Positions 26,301 through 40,628 of a stretch of 64,000 nucleotides of DNA are shown piece by piece. Below the pieces are notes generated by a model. It had not been told where the DNA came from. It saw only the letters and a program-made list of their open reading frames with translations, and did no database searches. Within the stretch, counting starts at the first letter, position 1; each line of letters starts with the position of its first letter. The stretch spans positions 6,262,001 through 6,326,000 of the forward strand of contig NW_027480440.1 of assembly GCF_051401765.1 (NCBI RefSeq), written 5' to 3'. A program made the position numbers and the translations under genes. Source of the DNA: Calliopsis andreniformis. Taxonomy: Eukaryota; Arthropoda; Insecta; Hymenoptera; Andrenidae.

Positions 26301-29300
26301 AGGTTGTGGATTGAGGATGAGGGCTGTGGGTTGAGGATTGAGGATTGAGGATTGAGGACTGAGAATTGAGAATTTAGGATGAGGACTGAGGGTTGAGGAT
26401 TGAGGATTTGGGACTGAGGATTGACAACTGATTGTTGAGGGCTGAGGGCTGAAGATTGAGGATTCAGGATTGAGAATTCAGAATTGAGGTTTGAGGACTG
26501 AGGATTGAGGATTGGAGGTAGAGTATTGAGGATTGAAGATTGAGGATTGAGGATTGAGGATTGAGAGTTGAGGATTGAGGATTGAGGACTGAGGATTGAG
26601 GATTGAGGATTGAAGATTGAGTATTGATGATTGTAGATTGAGGATTGAGGATTGAGGTTTGAGGATTGAGGACCAGGACTCACGGTCGAGGATTGAGGTT
26701 GGAGGGTTGAGGATTGTGGATTGTGGACTGAGGATTGAAGATTGAGGATTGAGGATTGAGCATTGAGGATTGAAGATTCAGGACTGGGGAATGAGGATTG
26801 AAGATTGAGGATTAAGGATTGAAGATTGGGGAGTGAGGATCTAGGATTGGAGATTGATTATTGAGGTTTGAGGAATGAGGATTGAGGATTGAGGACTGAG
26901 TGTTGAGGATTTAGTATTGAGGATTGAGGATTGGAGATTGAGTATTGAGGTATGGGTATTGAGATTTGAAGATTGAAGATTGAGGATTGAGTATAGAAAA
27001 CTGACAATTGAGGATATTCTAATGAGGATTGGGAATTGAGGATTGAGGATTGAGGATTGAAGATTGATGGTTGCGGATTGAGGATTGAAGATTGAGGGTT
27101 GAGGATTGAGGATTGAGGATTGAGGATTGTGGATTGGGGATTGAGGACTGAAGATTGAGGATTGAGGACTGAGGAATGAGGGTTAAGGTTTGACGTTTGA
27201 GTATTGAGGATTGAGGATTGCGGATTGAGGATAGAGTGTTGAGGATTGATGTTTGGGAACTAAGATTTGAAGACTGTAGATTGAGGATTGAGTATTGAAA
27301 ACTGAGAATTGAGGATTTTCTATTGAGGGCTGAGAATTGAGGATTGAGTATTGAGGATTGGGGATTGAGGATTAAGGATTGAGGATTGTAGGTTGAGGAT
27401 TGAGGATTGACGATTGAGGTTTAAGGATTGAAGGTTGAGTGTCGTGGACTGAGGATTGAGGATTGAGGGTTGTAGATTGAGGATTGAGGACTGACGATTG
27501 AAGATTGAGGACTGAGTATAGAAAACTGAGAATTGAGGATATTCTATTGAGGATTGAAAATTGAGGATTGAAGATTGAGGAAACAGGGTTAAGGGTTGAG
27601 CATTGAAGGTTGAGGTTTGAGGATTGACGATTGTAGATTGAGGATTGAGAACTGATGATTGAGGATTGAGGACTTCGGATTGAGGGTTGATTACTGAGGG
27701 TTGAGGATTGAGGGTTGAGGATTGAGGATTGAGGATTGAACATTGGGGATTGATGATTGATGGTTGAACATTGAGGATTGAGGGTTGTGAATTGAGGACA
27801 GAGGGTTGATGGTTGAGGATTGAGTATTGACCATTGGGGATTGAGGATTGAGGACTGAGAATTGAGGATTGTGGATTGAGGATGAGGGCTGAGGATTGAG
27901 GATTGACGATTGAGGATTGAAGATTGAGGATTGGGTATTGAGGATTGAAGTATAAGGATTGAGGTTTGAGCACTGAGGGCTGAGGATTGAAGGTTGAGTA
28001 TTGAGGATTGAAGATTGAGGAGTGAGGATTGAAGTTTGAGGATTGTGGATTGAGGATTGAGGATTGAGGATTGAATATTGAGTATTGGGGACTGAGTGTT
28101 GATGGTTGAGTGATGAGAATTGATGTTTGTGGATAGAGATTTCAAGATTGCAGATTGAGTATTGAGTAATGAAAACTGTGAATTGACGATACTCTATTGA
28201 GGATTGACGATTGACAACTGATTGTTGAGGAGTGGTGGCTGAAGATTGAGGATTCAGGATTGAGGATTCAGGATTGAGGTTTGAGGACTGAGGATTCAGG
28301 ATTGAGGATTGAGGATTGAGGATTGAGGATTGAAGATTGATGATTGAGGATTGAGGGTTGTGGATTGAGGACGAGGACTGAGGATTGAGTGTTGATGTTT
28401 GAGGTTGAGGATGGAGGATTGAGGATTGAGAGTTGAGGATTGAGGATTGAGGATTGAAGATTAAGGATTGGGTATTGAGGATTGAAGAATGAGGATTGAG
28501 GATTGAGGATTGAGGATTGAGGATTGAGGATTGAAGATTGAGTATTGTGGATTGAAGATTGAGGATTGAGGATTCAGTATTGAAGATTGAGGACTTGGGA
28601 CTGAAGATTGAAGATTGAGGATTGAGGATTAAGGATTGAGGATTGAGGATTGAGGATTGAGGATTGAGGATTGAAGATTGAGGATTGGGTATTGAGGATT
28701 GAAGAATGAGGATTGAGGATTGAGGATTGAGGATTGAGGATTGAAGATTGAGTATTGAGGATTGAAGATTGACGATTGAGTATTGAGGATTGAAGATTGA
28801 GGAGTGAGGATTGAAGTTTGAGGATTGTGGATTGAGGATTGAGGATTGAGGATTGAATATTGAGGATTGGGGACTGAGTGTTGATGGTTGAGAGATGAGA
28901 ATTGATATTTGTGGATAGAGATTTCAAGATTGCAGATTGAGTATTGAGTAATGAAAACTGTGAATTGATGATACTCTATTGAGGATTGACGATTGACAAC
29001 TGATTGTTGAGGAGTGGTGGCTGAAGATTGAGGATTCAGGATTGAGGATTCAGGATTGAGGTTTGAGGACTGAGGATTGAGGATTGAGGATTGAGGATTG
29101 AGGAATGAGGATTGAAGATTTAGGATTGAGGATTGAGGGTTGTGGATTGAGGACGAGGACTGAGGATTGAGTGTTGATGTTTGAGGTCTGAGGATGGAGG
29201 ATTGAGGATTGAGAGTTGAGGATTGAGGATTGAGGATTGAAGATTAAGGATTGGGTATTGAGGATTGAAGAATGAGGATTGAGGATTGAGGATTGAGGAT

Positions 29301-29490
29301 TGAGGATCGAGGATTGAAGATTGAGTACTGTGGATTGAAGATTGAGGATTGAGGATTCAGTATTGAAGATTGAGGACTTGGGACTGAGGATTGAAGATTG
29401 AGGATTGAGGATTAAGGATTGAGGATTGAGGATTGAGGATTGAGGATTGAAGATTGAGGATTGGGCATTGAGGATTGAAGAATGAGGATT
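20374..29490 (+). repeat. 9,117-bp abutting tandem duplication, copy A
   Basis: Copy A starts at GACGCTT (20,374) and ends just before the next GACGCTT (29,491), so unit length and left-end offset are both 9,117. The right-hand 6.29 kb (about 23,204-29,490) matches copy B at offsets 7,157, then 7,158, then 7,159. The two one-base steps are single-base losses in copy A, near 25,060 (GAGGAT before GAAGATT) and near 28,395 (GGTTGAGG for GGTCTGAGG). Few substitutions separate the copies, so the event looks recent or has been homogenised. Confidence 0.85.
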
Positions 29491-32400
29491 GACGCTTGAG
29501 GATTGAGGATTGAGGATGGAGGATTGAAGAGAGAGGACTGAGTATTGAGGATTGAGTGCTGAGAATTGATGTTTGAGGATTGAGATTTGATTATTGAATT
29601 TTGTGGATTGAGTATTGAACAATGAGAATTCAGGATATTCTATTGGGTATTGAGAATTGAGGATTGATGGTTGAGTATTGAGTATCCATGGCTGAGGATT
29701 GTGTGTTGAATATTGAGGATTGAGGATTGAGGATTGAGGATTGAGGATTGAGGATTGAGTATTGATGTTTGAGGATTGAGGAAGAGGACTGACGGTTGAG
29801 GATTGAGGTTTGAGGATTGAGGATTGAGGATTGAGAGTTGTGGATTGAGGACGAGGACTGAGGGTTGAGTAATGATGTTTGAGGTCTGAGGATTGAGGAT
29901 TGAGGATTGAGAATTCAGGATTGAGGACTGAGGATTGAAGATTGAGGATTGGGTATTGAGGATAGAAGCATGAGGATTGAGGATTGAGGATCGAGGATTG
30001 AGGATTGAGTATTGAGGATTGAGAATTGAGGATTGAGGATTGAAGATTGAGTATTGAGAATTGAAGATTGAGGATTGAGGATTGAGGATTGAAGATTGAG
30101 GACTGAGTGTTGAGGGTTGAGCGATGAGAATTGATGTTTGTGGATTGAGATATGAATATTGAAGAATGGGGATTGAGTATTGAAAACTGTGAATTGAGGA
30201 TATTCTATTGAGGATTGAGGATTCACAACTGATTGTTGAGGAGTGAGGGCTGAAGATTGAGGATTCAGTATTGAGGATTCAGGATTGAGGTTTGAGGACT
30301 GAGGATTGAGGATTGAGGATTGAGGATAGAGGATTGAGGATTGAAGATTGAGGATTGAGGATTGAGAGTTGTGGATTGAGGACGAGGACTGAGTGTTGAG
30401 TATTGATGTTTGAGGTCTGAGGATTGAGGATTGGTGATTGAGAATTCAGGATTGAGGACTGAGGATTGAAGATTGAGGATTGGGTATTGAGGATTGAAGC
30501 ATGAGGATTGAGGATTGAGGATCGAGGATTGAGGATTGAATATTGAGGATTGAGAATTGAGGATTGAGGATTGAAGATTGAGTATTGAAAATTGAAGATT
30601 GAGGATTGAGGATTGAGGATTGAAGATTAAGGAATGAGTGTTGAGGGTTGAGCGATGAGAATTGATGTTTGTGGATTGAGATATGAAGATTGAAGAATGG
30701 GGATTGAGTATTGAAAACTGTGAATTGAGGATATTCTATTGAGGATTGAGGATTCACAACTGATTGTTGAGGAGTGAGGGCCGAAGATTGAGGATTCAGT
30801 ACTGAGGATTCAGGATTGAGGTTTGAGGACTGAGGATTGAGGATTGAGGATTGAGGATAGAGGATTGAGGATTGAAGATTGAGGATTGAGGATTGAGGGT
30901 TGTGGATTGAGGACGAGGACTGAGGATCGAGTATTGATGTTTGAGGTCTGAGGATTGAGGATTGAGTATTGAGAATTGAGGATTGAGGATTGAGGATTGA
31001 AGATTCAGGATTGGGTATTGAGGATTGAAGAATGAGGATTGAGGATTGAGGATTGAGGGTTGAGGATTGAGGATTGAAGATTGCGGATTGAGGATTGAGG
31101 GTTGTGGATTGAGGATGAGGGCTGTGGGTTGAGGATTGAGGATTGAGGATTGTGGACTGAGAATTGAGAATTTAGGATGAGGACTGAGGGTTGAGGATTG
31201 AGGATTTGGGACTGAGGATTCACAACTGATTGTTGAAGACTGAGGGCTGAAGATTGAGGATTCAGGATTGAGAATTCAGAATTGAGGTTTGAGAACTGAG
31301 GATTGAGGATTGAAGGTTGAGTATTGAGGATTGAAGATTGAGGATTGAGGATTGAGGATTGAGGATTGAGGATGAGGAACGAGGGTTGAGGATTGAAGTT
31401 TGAGGGCTGAGGACTGAGGATTGAGGATTGAGAATTGAGGATTGAGGATTGAGGATTGAAGATTGAGGATTGGGTATTGAGTATTGAAGAATAAGGATTG
31501 AGGTTTGAGGACTGAGGATTGAGGATTGAAGGTTGAGTATTGAGGATTGAAGATTGAGGATTGAGGATTGAGGAGTGAGGATTGAAGATGAGGGCTGAGG
31601 GTTGAGGATTGAGGTTTGAGGGCTGAGGAGTGAGGATTGAAGTTTGAGGATTGTGGATTGAGGATTGAGGATTGAATATTGAGGATTGGGGACTGAGTGT
31701 TGATGGTTGAGTGATGAGAATTGATGTTTGTGGATAGAGATTTCAAGTTTGCAGATTGAGTATTGAGTAATGAAAACTGTGAATTGATGATACTCTATTG
31801 AGGATTGAGGATTGACAACTGATTGTTGAGGAGTGGTGGCTGAAGATTGAGGATTTAGGATTGAGGATTCAGGATTGAGGTTTGAGGGCTGAGGATTGAG
31901 GATTGAGGATTGAGGATTGAGGATTGAGGATTGAAGATTGAGGATTGAGGATTGAGGGTTGTGGATTGAGGACGAGGACTGAGGATTGAGTGTTGATGTT
32001 TGAGGTCTGAGGATGGAGGATTGAGGATTGAGAGTTGAGGATTGAGGATTGAGGATTGAGGATTGAAGATTGAGGATTGGGTATTGAGGATTGAAGCATG
32101 AGGATTGAGGATTGAGGATCGAGGATTGAGGATTGAGTATTGAGGATTGAGAATTGAGGATTGAGGATTGAAGATTGAGTATTGAGAATTGAAGATTGAG
32201 GATTGAGGATTGAGGATTGAAGATTGAGGACTGAGTGTTGAGGGTTGAGCGATGAGAGTTGATGTTTGTGGATTGAGATATGAAGATTGAAGAATGGGGA
32301 TTGAGTATTGAAAACTGTGAATTGAGGATATTCTATTGAGGATTGAGGATTCACAACTGATTGTTGAGGAGTGAGGGCTGAAGATTGAGGATTCAGTATT

Positions 32401-35400
32401 GAGGATTCAGGATTGAGGTTAGAGGACTGAGGATTGAGGGTTGAGGATTGAGGATAGAGGATTGAGGATTGAAGATTGAGGATTGAGGATTGAGGATTGG
32501 GGATCGAGGATTGAGGATTGATGGTTGAGGATTGAGGATTGACGATTGGGGATTGTGAATTGAGGACTGACGGTTGATGGTTGAGGATTTGGGACTGAGG
32601 ATTGACAACTGATTGTTGAGGACTGAGGGCTGAAGATTGAGGATTCAGGATTGAGAATTCAGAATTGAGGTTTGAGAACTGAGGATTGAGGATTGAAGGT
32701 TGAGCATTGAGGATTGAAGATTGAGGATTGAGGATTGAGGATTGAGGATTGAAGATTGAGGATTGGGTATTGAGTATTGAAGAATAAGGATTGAGGTTTG
32801 AGGACTGAGGATTGAGGATTGAAGGTTGAGTATTGAGGATTGAAGATTGATGATTGAGGATTGAGGATTGAGGATTGAGGATCGAGGATTGAGGATTGAG
32901 TATTGAGGATTGAGAATTGAGGATTGAGGATTGAAGATTGAGTATTGAGAATTGAAGATTGAGGATTGAGGATTGAGGATTGAAGATTGAGGACTGAGTG
33001 TTGAGGGTTGAGCGATGAGGATTGATGTTTGTGGGTTGAGATATGAAGATTGAAGAATGGGGATTGAGTATTGAAAACTGTGAATTGAGGATATTCTATT
33101 GAGGATTGAGGATTCACAACTGATTGTTGAGGAGTGCGGGCTGAAGATTGAGGATTCAGTATTGAGGATTCAGGATTGAGGTTTGAGGACTGAGGATTGA
33201 GGATTGAGGTTTGAGGATAGAGGATTGAGGATTGAAGATTGAGGATTGAGGATTGAGGGTTGTGGATTGAGGACGAGGACTGAGGATTGAGTATTGATGT
33301 TTGAGGTCTGAGGATTGAGTATTGAGGATTGAGAATTGAGGATTGAGGATTGAGGATTGAAGATTCAGAATTGGGTATTGAGGATTGAAGAATGAGGATT
33401 GAGGATTGAGGATTGAGGATTGAGGATTGAGGATTGAAGATTGCGGATTGAGGATTGAAGGTTGTGGATTGAGGATGAGGGCTGTGGGTTGAGGATTGAG
33501 GATTGAGGATTGAGGACTGAGAATTGAGAATTTAGGATGAGGACTGAGGGTTGAGGATTGAGGATTTGGGACTGAGGATTGACAACTGATTGTTGAGGGC
33601 TGAGGGCTGAAGATTGAGGATTCAGGATTGAGAATTCAGAATTGAGGTTTGAGGACTGAGGATTGAGGATTGGAGGTAGAGTATTGAGGATTGAAGATTG
33701 AGGATTGAGGATTGAGGATTGAGAGTTGAGGATTGAGGATTGAGGACTGAGGATTGAGGATTGAGGATTGAAGATTGAGTATTGATGATTGTAGATTGAG
33801 GATTGAGGATTGAGGTTTGAGGATTGAGGACCAGGACTCACGGTCGAGGATTGAGGTTGGAGGGTTGAGGATTGTGGATTGAGGACTGAGGATTGAAGAT
33901 TGAGGATTGAGGATTGAGCATTGAGGATTGAAGATTCAGGACTGGGGAATGAGGATTGAAGATTGAGGATTAAGGATTGAAGATTGGGGAGTGAGGATCT
34001 AGGATTGGAGATTGATTATTGAGGTTTGAGGAATGAGGATTGAGGATTGAGGACTGAGTGTTGAGGATTTAGTATTGAGGATTGAGGATTGGAGATTGAG
34101 TATTGAGGTATGGGTATTGAGATTTGAAGATTGAAGATTGAGGATTGAGTATAGAAAACTGACAATTGAGGATATTCTAATGAGGATCGGGAATTGAGGA
34201 TTGAGGATTGAGGATTGAAGATTGATGGTTGCGGATTGAGGATTGAAGATTGAGGGTTGAGGATTGAGGATTGAGGATTGAGGATTGTGGATTGGGGATT
34301 GAGGACTGAAGATTGAGGATTGAGGACTGAGGAATGAGGGTTAAGGTTTGACGTTTGAGTATTGAGGATTGAGGATTGCGGATTGAGGATAGAGTGTTGA
34401 GGATTGATGTTTGGGAACTAAGATTTGAAGACTGTAGATTGAGGATTGAGTATTGAAAACTGAGAATTGAGGATTTTCTATTGAGGGCTGAGAATTGAGG
34501 ATTGAGTATTGAGGATTGGGGATTGAGGATTAAGGATTGAGGATTGTAGGTTGAGGATTGAGGATTGACGATTGAGGTTTAAGGATTGAAGGTTGAGTGT
34601 CGTGGACTGAGGATTGAGGATTGAGGGTTGTAGATTGAGGATTGAGGACTGACGATTGAAGATTGAGGACTGAGTATAGAAAACTGAGAATTGAGGATAT
34701 TCTATTGAGGATTGAAAATTGAGGATTGAAGATTGAGGAAACAGGGTTAAGGGTTGAGCATTGAAGGTTGAGGTTTGAGGATTGACGATTGTAGATTGAG
34801 GATTGAGAACTGATGATTGAGGATTGAGGACTTCGGATTGAGGGTTGATTACTGAGGGTTGAGGATTGAGGGTTGAGGATTGAGGATTGAGGATTGAACA
34901 TTGGGGATTGATGATTGATGGTTGAACATTGAGGATTGAGGGTTGTGAATTGAGGACAGAGGGTTGATGGTTGAGGATTGAGTATTGACCATTGGGGATT
35001 GAGGATTGAGGACTGAGAATTGAGGATTGAGGATTGAGGATGAGGGCTGAGGATTGAGGATTGACGATTGAGGATTGAAGATTGAGGATTGGGTATTGAG
35101 GATTGAAGTATAAGGATTGAGGTTTGAGCACTGAGGGCTGAGGATTGAAGGTTGAGTATTGAGGATTGAAGATTGAGGAGTGAGGATTGAAGTTTGAGGA
35201 TTGTGGATTGAGGATTGAGGATTGAGGATTGAATATTGAGTATTGGGGACTGAGTGTTGATGGTTGAGTGATGAGAATTGATGTTTGTGGATAGAGATTT
35301 CAAGATTGCAGATTGAGTATTGAGTAATGAAAACTGTGAATTGACGATACTCTATTGAGGATTGACGATTGACAACTGATTGTTGAGGAGTGGTGGCTGA

Positions 35401-36649
35401 AGATTGAGGATTCAGGATTGAGGATTCAGGATTGAGGTTTGAGGACTGAGGATTCAGGATTGAGGATTGAGGATTGAGGATTGAGGATTGAAGATTGATG
35501 ATTGAGGATTGAGGGTTGTGGATTGAGGACGAGGACTGAGGATTGAGTGTTGATGTTTGAGGTCTGAGGATGGAGGATTGAGGATTGAGAGTTGAGGATT
35601 GAGGATTGAGGATTGAAGATTAAGGATTGGGTATTGAGGATTGAAGAATGAGGATTGAGGATTGAGGATTGAGGATTGAGGATTGAGGATTGAAGATTGA
35701 GTATTGTGGATTGAAGATTGAGGATTGAGGATTCAGTATTGAAGATTGAGGACTTGGGACTGAAGATTGAAGATTGAGGATTGAGGATTAAGGATTGAGG
35801 ATTGAGGATTGAGGATTGAGGATTGAGGATTGAAGATTGAGGATTGGGTATTGAGGATTGAAGAATGAGGATTGAGGATTGAGGATTGAGGATTGAGGAT
35901 TGAAGATTGAGTATTGAGGATTGAAGATTGACGATTGAGTATTGAGGATTGAAGATTGAGGAGTGAGGATTGAAGTTTGAGGATTGTGGATTGAGGATTG
36001 AGGATTGAGGATTGAATATTGAGGATTGGGGACTGAGTGTTGATGGTTGAGAGATGAGAATTGATATTTGTGGATAGAGATTTCAAGATTGCAGATTGAG
36101 TATTGAGTAATGAAAACTGTGAATTGATGATACTCTATTGAGGATTGACGATTGACAACTGATTGTTGAGGAGTGGTGGCTGAAGATTGAGGATTCAGGA
36201 TTGAGGATTCAGGATTGAGGTTTGAGGACTGAGGATTGAGGATTGAGGATTGAGGATTGAGGAATGAGGATTGAAGATTTAGGATTGAGGATTGAGGGTT
36301 GTGGATTGAGGACGAGGACTGAGGATTGAGTGTTGATGTTTGAGGTCTGAGGATGGAGGATTGAGGATTGAGAGTTGAGGATTGAGGATTGAGGATTGAA
36401 GATTAAGGATTGGGTATTGAGGATTGAAGAATGAGGATTGAGGATTGAGGATTGAGGATTGAGGATCGAGGATTGAAGATTGAGTACTGTGGATTGAAGA
36501 TTGAGGATTGAGGATTCAGTATTGAAGATTGAGGACTTGGGACTGAGGATTGAAGATTGAGGATTGAGGATTAAGGATTGAGGATTGAGGATTGAGGATT
36601 GAGGATTGAAGATTGAGGATTGGGCATTGAGGATTGAAGAATGAGGATT
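29491..36649 (+). repeat. 9,117-bp tandem duplication, copy B, with internal 1,960-bp loss
   Basis: Positions 29,491 to about 30,360 match 20,374 to about 21,243 at offset 9,117. From about 30,361 to 36,649 the match is to 23,204-29,490 at offset 7,157-7,159. The missing part, about 21,244-23,203, is 1,960 bp or exactly 280 heptamers. The junction lies inside the phrase GTTGTGGATTGAGGACGAGG, present on both sides in copy A, as expected of unequal homologous exchange. The right edge is the change from GAATGAGGATT-GACGCTT to plain GAGGATT units. Confidence 0.85.
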
Positions 36650-36712
36650 GAGGATTGAGGATTGAGGATTGAGGATTGAAGATTGAGTATTGAGGATTGA
36701 AGATTGACGATT

Positions 36713-36789
36713 GAGGATTGAGGATTGAGGATTGAGGATTGAGGATTGAGGATTGAGGATTGAGGATTGAGGATTGAGGATTGAGGATT
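36713..36789 (+). repeat. Longest perfect GAGGATT run found (11 units)
   Basis: Seventy-seven bases of unbroken GAGGATT lie between a GACGATT and a GAAGATT word. Runs of 10 units sit at 40,771-40,840 and 44,270-44,339, and one of 8 at 14,865-14,920, all flanked by the same two words. These are related copies of the least diverged part of the array. Confidence 0.75.
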
Positions 36790-39341
36790 GAAGATTGAGT
36801 ATTGAGGATTGAATATTGAGGGTTGAGGATTGAGGATTGAGGATTGAGGATTGAAGATTGCGGATTGAAGATTGAGTATTGAGGATTGAAGATTGAGGAT
36901 TGAGGATTGCGGATTGAGGATTGAGGATTGAAAATTGAGGATTGAGGGTTGACAATTGATTGTTGAGGACTGACGGCTGAAGATTGAGGATTCAGTATTG
37001 AGGATTCCGGATTGAGGTTTGAGGACTGAGGATTGAGGGCTGAGGATAGAGGATTGAGGATTGACGCTTGAGGATTGAGGATTGAGGATCGAGGATTGAA
37101 GAGAGAGGAATGAGTATTGAGGATTGAGTGTTGAGAATTGATGTTTGAGGATTGAGATTTGATTATTGAAGATTGAGGATTGAGTATTGAACCATGAGAA
37201 TTCAGGATATTCTATTGTGTATTGAGAATTGTGGATTGATGGTTGAGTATTGAGGGTTGATGGTTGAGGGTTGTGTGCTGAATATTGAGGGTTGGGGATT
37301 GAGGATTGAGGATTGAGGATTGAGGATAGAAGATGGAGTATTGATGATTGAAGATTGAGGATTGAGTATTGATGTTTGAGGATTGAGGAAGAGGACTGAC
37401 GGTTGAGGATTGAGGTTTGAGGAATGAGGATTGAGGATTGAGAGTTGTGGATTGAGGACGAGGACTGAGGGTTGAGTATTGATGTTTGAGGTGTGCGGAT
37501 TGAGGATTGAGGATTGAGAATTCAGGATTGAGGACTGAGGATTGAAGATTGAGGATTGGGTATTGAGGATTCAAGCATGAGGATTGAGGATTGAGGATCG
37601 AGGATTGAGGATTGAGTATTGAGGATTGAGAATTGAGGATTGAGGATTGAAGATTGAGTATTGAGAATTGAAGATTGAGGATTGAGGATTGAGGATTGAA
37701 GATTGAGGACTGAGAGTTGAGGGTTGAGCGATGAGAATTGATGTTTGTGGATTGAGATATGAAGATTGAAGAATGGGGATTGAGTATTGAAAACTGTGAA
37801 TTGAGGATATTCTATTGAGGATTGAGGATTCACAACTGATTGTTGAGGAGTGAGGGCTGAAGATTGAGGATTCAGTATTGAGGATTCAGGATTGAGGTTT
37901 GAGGACTGAGGATTGAGGATTGAGGATTGAGGATAGAGGATTGAGGATTGAAGATTGAGGATTGAGGATTGAGGGTTGTGGATTGAGGACGAGGACTGAG
38001 GATTGAGTATTGATGTTTGAGGTCTGAGTACTGAGGATTGAGGATTGAGAGTTGAGGATTGAGGTTTGAGGGCTGAGGACTGATGATTGAGGATTGAGAA
38101 TTGAGGATTGAGGATTGAGGACTGAGAATTGAGGATTGAGGATTGAAGATTGAGGATTGAGGATTGAGGGTTGTGGATTGAGGACGAGGACTGAGGATTG
38201 AGTATTGATGTTTGAGGTCTGAGGATTGAGGATTGAGTATTGAGGATTGAAGATTGAGGATTGAGGATTGAGGATTGAGGATGAGGACTGAGGGTTGAGG
38301 ATTGAGGTTTGAGGAAAGAGAATTGAGGATTGAGGATTGAGGACTGAGGATTGACGATTCAGTATTGAAGATTGAGGATTGATTACTGAGGATTGAGGAT
38401 TGAGGATTGAGGATTGAGGATTGAGGATTGAGGATTGAAGATTGAGAACTGAGTGTTGAGCGTTGAGTGATGAGAATTGATGTTTGTGGATTGATATATG
38501 AAGATTGAAGAATGGGGATTGAGTATTGAAAGCTGTGAATTGAGGATATTCTATTGAGGATTGAGGATTGACAATTGATTGTTGAGGACTGACGGCTGAA
38601 GATTGAGGATTCAGAATTGAGGATACCGGATTGAGGTTTGAGGACTGAGGATTGAGGGTTGAGGATTGAGGGTTGAGCATTGACGCTTGAGGATTGAGGA
38701 TTGAGGATGGAGGCTTGAAGAGAGAGGACTGAGTATTGAGGATTGAGTGCTGAGAATTGATGTTTGAGGATTGAGATTTGATTATTGAATTTTGTGGATT
38801 GAGTATTGAACCATGAGAATTCAGGATATTATATTGGGTATTGAGAATTGAGGATTGATGGTTGAGTATTGAGGATCCATGGCTGAGGATTGTGTGTTGA
38901 ATATTGAGGATTGAGGATTGAGGATTGAGGATTGAGGATTGAGGATTGAGTATTGATGTTTGAGGATTGAGGAAGAGGACTGACGGTTGAGGGTTGAGGT
39001 TTGAGGATTGAGGATTGAGGATTGAGAGTTGTGGATTGAGGATTGAGGATTGAGGATTGAAGATTGAGGACTGAGTGTTGAGGGTTGTGCGATGAGAATT
39101 GACGTTTGTGGATTGAGATATGAAGATTGAAGAATGGGGATTGAGTATTGAAAACTGTGAATTGAGGATATTCTATTGAGGATTGAGGATTCACAACTGA
39201 TTGTTGAGGAGTGAGGGCTGAAGATTGAGGATTCAGTATTGAGGATTCAGGATTGGGGTTTGAGGACTGAGGAATGAGGATTGAGGATTGAGGATAGAGG
39301 ATTGAGGATTGAATATTGAGGATTGAGGATTGAGGATTGAA

Positions 39342-40181
39342 GATTGAGTATTGAGGATTGAGGACTGATGTTTGAGTACTGAGGATTGAGAATTGAGCAT
39401 TGAGGATTGAGGTTTTAGGTTTGAGGATTGAGGATTGAAGAATGGGGATTGATGATTGAGGATTGAGGATTGTGGATTTAAGATTGAAAACTGTGGGTTG
39501 AGTATTGAGTGTTGAGAATTGATGTTTGAGGTTTGAGATTTGATGATTGAAGGTTGTAGATTGAGTATTGAAATCTGAGAATTGACGACAATCTATTGAA
39601 GATTGTGAATTGAGTATTGACGATTGGGTACAGAGGATTGGCGGCCGAGGATAGACGATTGTCGATTGAGGATTGAGTATTGAGGGTTGAGGATTGTGGA
39701 TTGAGCATTGAGGATTGGGATTTGAGGACTGAGGTTTGAGGATGCCGATTTGCAGTTTGAGGATTGAGGATTGAGGTTTCAAGACACAGAATTGAGAATA
39801 CTGTATTGAGGATTGAGGATTGAGGATTGAGGATTGAGGATTGAGGATTGAGTATTTAGGATTGATTGATGATCGAATATTGAGGATTGAGGTTTGAGGA
39901 TTGAGTATAGAGCACTGATAATTAAGGATTGAGTGTTGCGAATTGAGGGTTGAGCATTGAATATTGAGGAATGAAGTTTGAGGACTGAGGATTGCGGATT
40001 GAGGATTGTTCATTGAGGATTGAGGTTTGAGGTTTGAGGATTGAGATTTGAATATTGAAGATTGAGGATTGAGTATAGAAAACTGACAATTGAGGATATT
40101 CTAATGAGGATTGGGAATTGAGGATTGAGGATTGAGGATTGAAGATTGATGGTTGCGGATTGAGGATTGAAGATTGAGGAT
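39342..40181 (+). repeat. Segmental duplication, copy 1 (offset 3,129 = 447 heptamers)
   Basis: This segment matches about 42,471-43,310 at a constant offset of 3,129 with very few substitutions. It includes the GCGGCCGAGG cassette, GATGCCGATTTGCAG, TTTCAAGACACAG and a GATTGATTGATGATCG phrase. To the right, copy 1 turns to GATTGTTCATTG while copy 2 turns to plain units. Confidence 0.75.
39400..39830 (+). repeat. CGGCCG cassette, copy 1
   Basis: This is the most C-containing and CpG-containing stretch of the array: GCGGCCGAGG at 39,641-39,650 (CGGCCG palindrome, an EagI site), GACGATT-GTCGATT words, then GATGCCGATTTGCAG and TTTCAAGACACAG. It also carries the ACAATCTATTG and ATACTGTATTG variants of the conserved block. 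Two other copies exist, at 42,529-42,959 and about 48,750-49,160. Confidence 0.7.
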
Positions 40182-40628
40182 TGTTCATTGAGGATTGAGG
40201 TTTGAGGTTTGAGGATTGAGATTTGAATATTGAAGACTGAGGATTGAGTATAGAAAACTGACAATTGAGGATATTCTAATGAGGATTGGGAATTGAGGAT
40301 TGAGCATTGAGGATTGAAGATTGATGGTTGCGGATTGAGTATTGAAGATTGAGGATTGAGGAATGAGGATTGAGGATTGAGGATTGTGGATTGGGGATTG
40401 AGGACTGAAGATTGAGGATTGAGGACTGAGGAATGAGGGTTAAGGATTGACGTTTGAGTATTGAGGATTGAGGATTGCGGAGTGAGGATAGAGTGTTGAG
40501 GATTGATGTTTGGGAACTAAGATTTGAAGACTGTAGATTGAGGATTGAGTATTGAACACTGAGAATTGAGGATTTTCTATTGAGGGCTGAGAATTGAGGA
40601 TTGAGTATTGAGGATTGGGGATTGAGGA

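Noticed and set aside
20374..36649. Assembly duplication as the cause of the 9-kb tandem copies
   Set aside because: Copy B has a clean 1,960-bp deletion, two single-base indels and scattered substitutions relative to copy A. That fits real copies better than a duplicated contig end, but only spanning reads can settle it.
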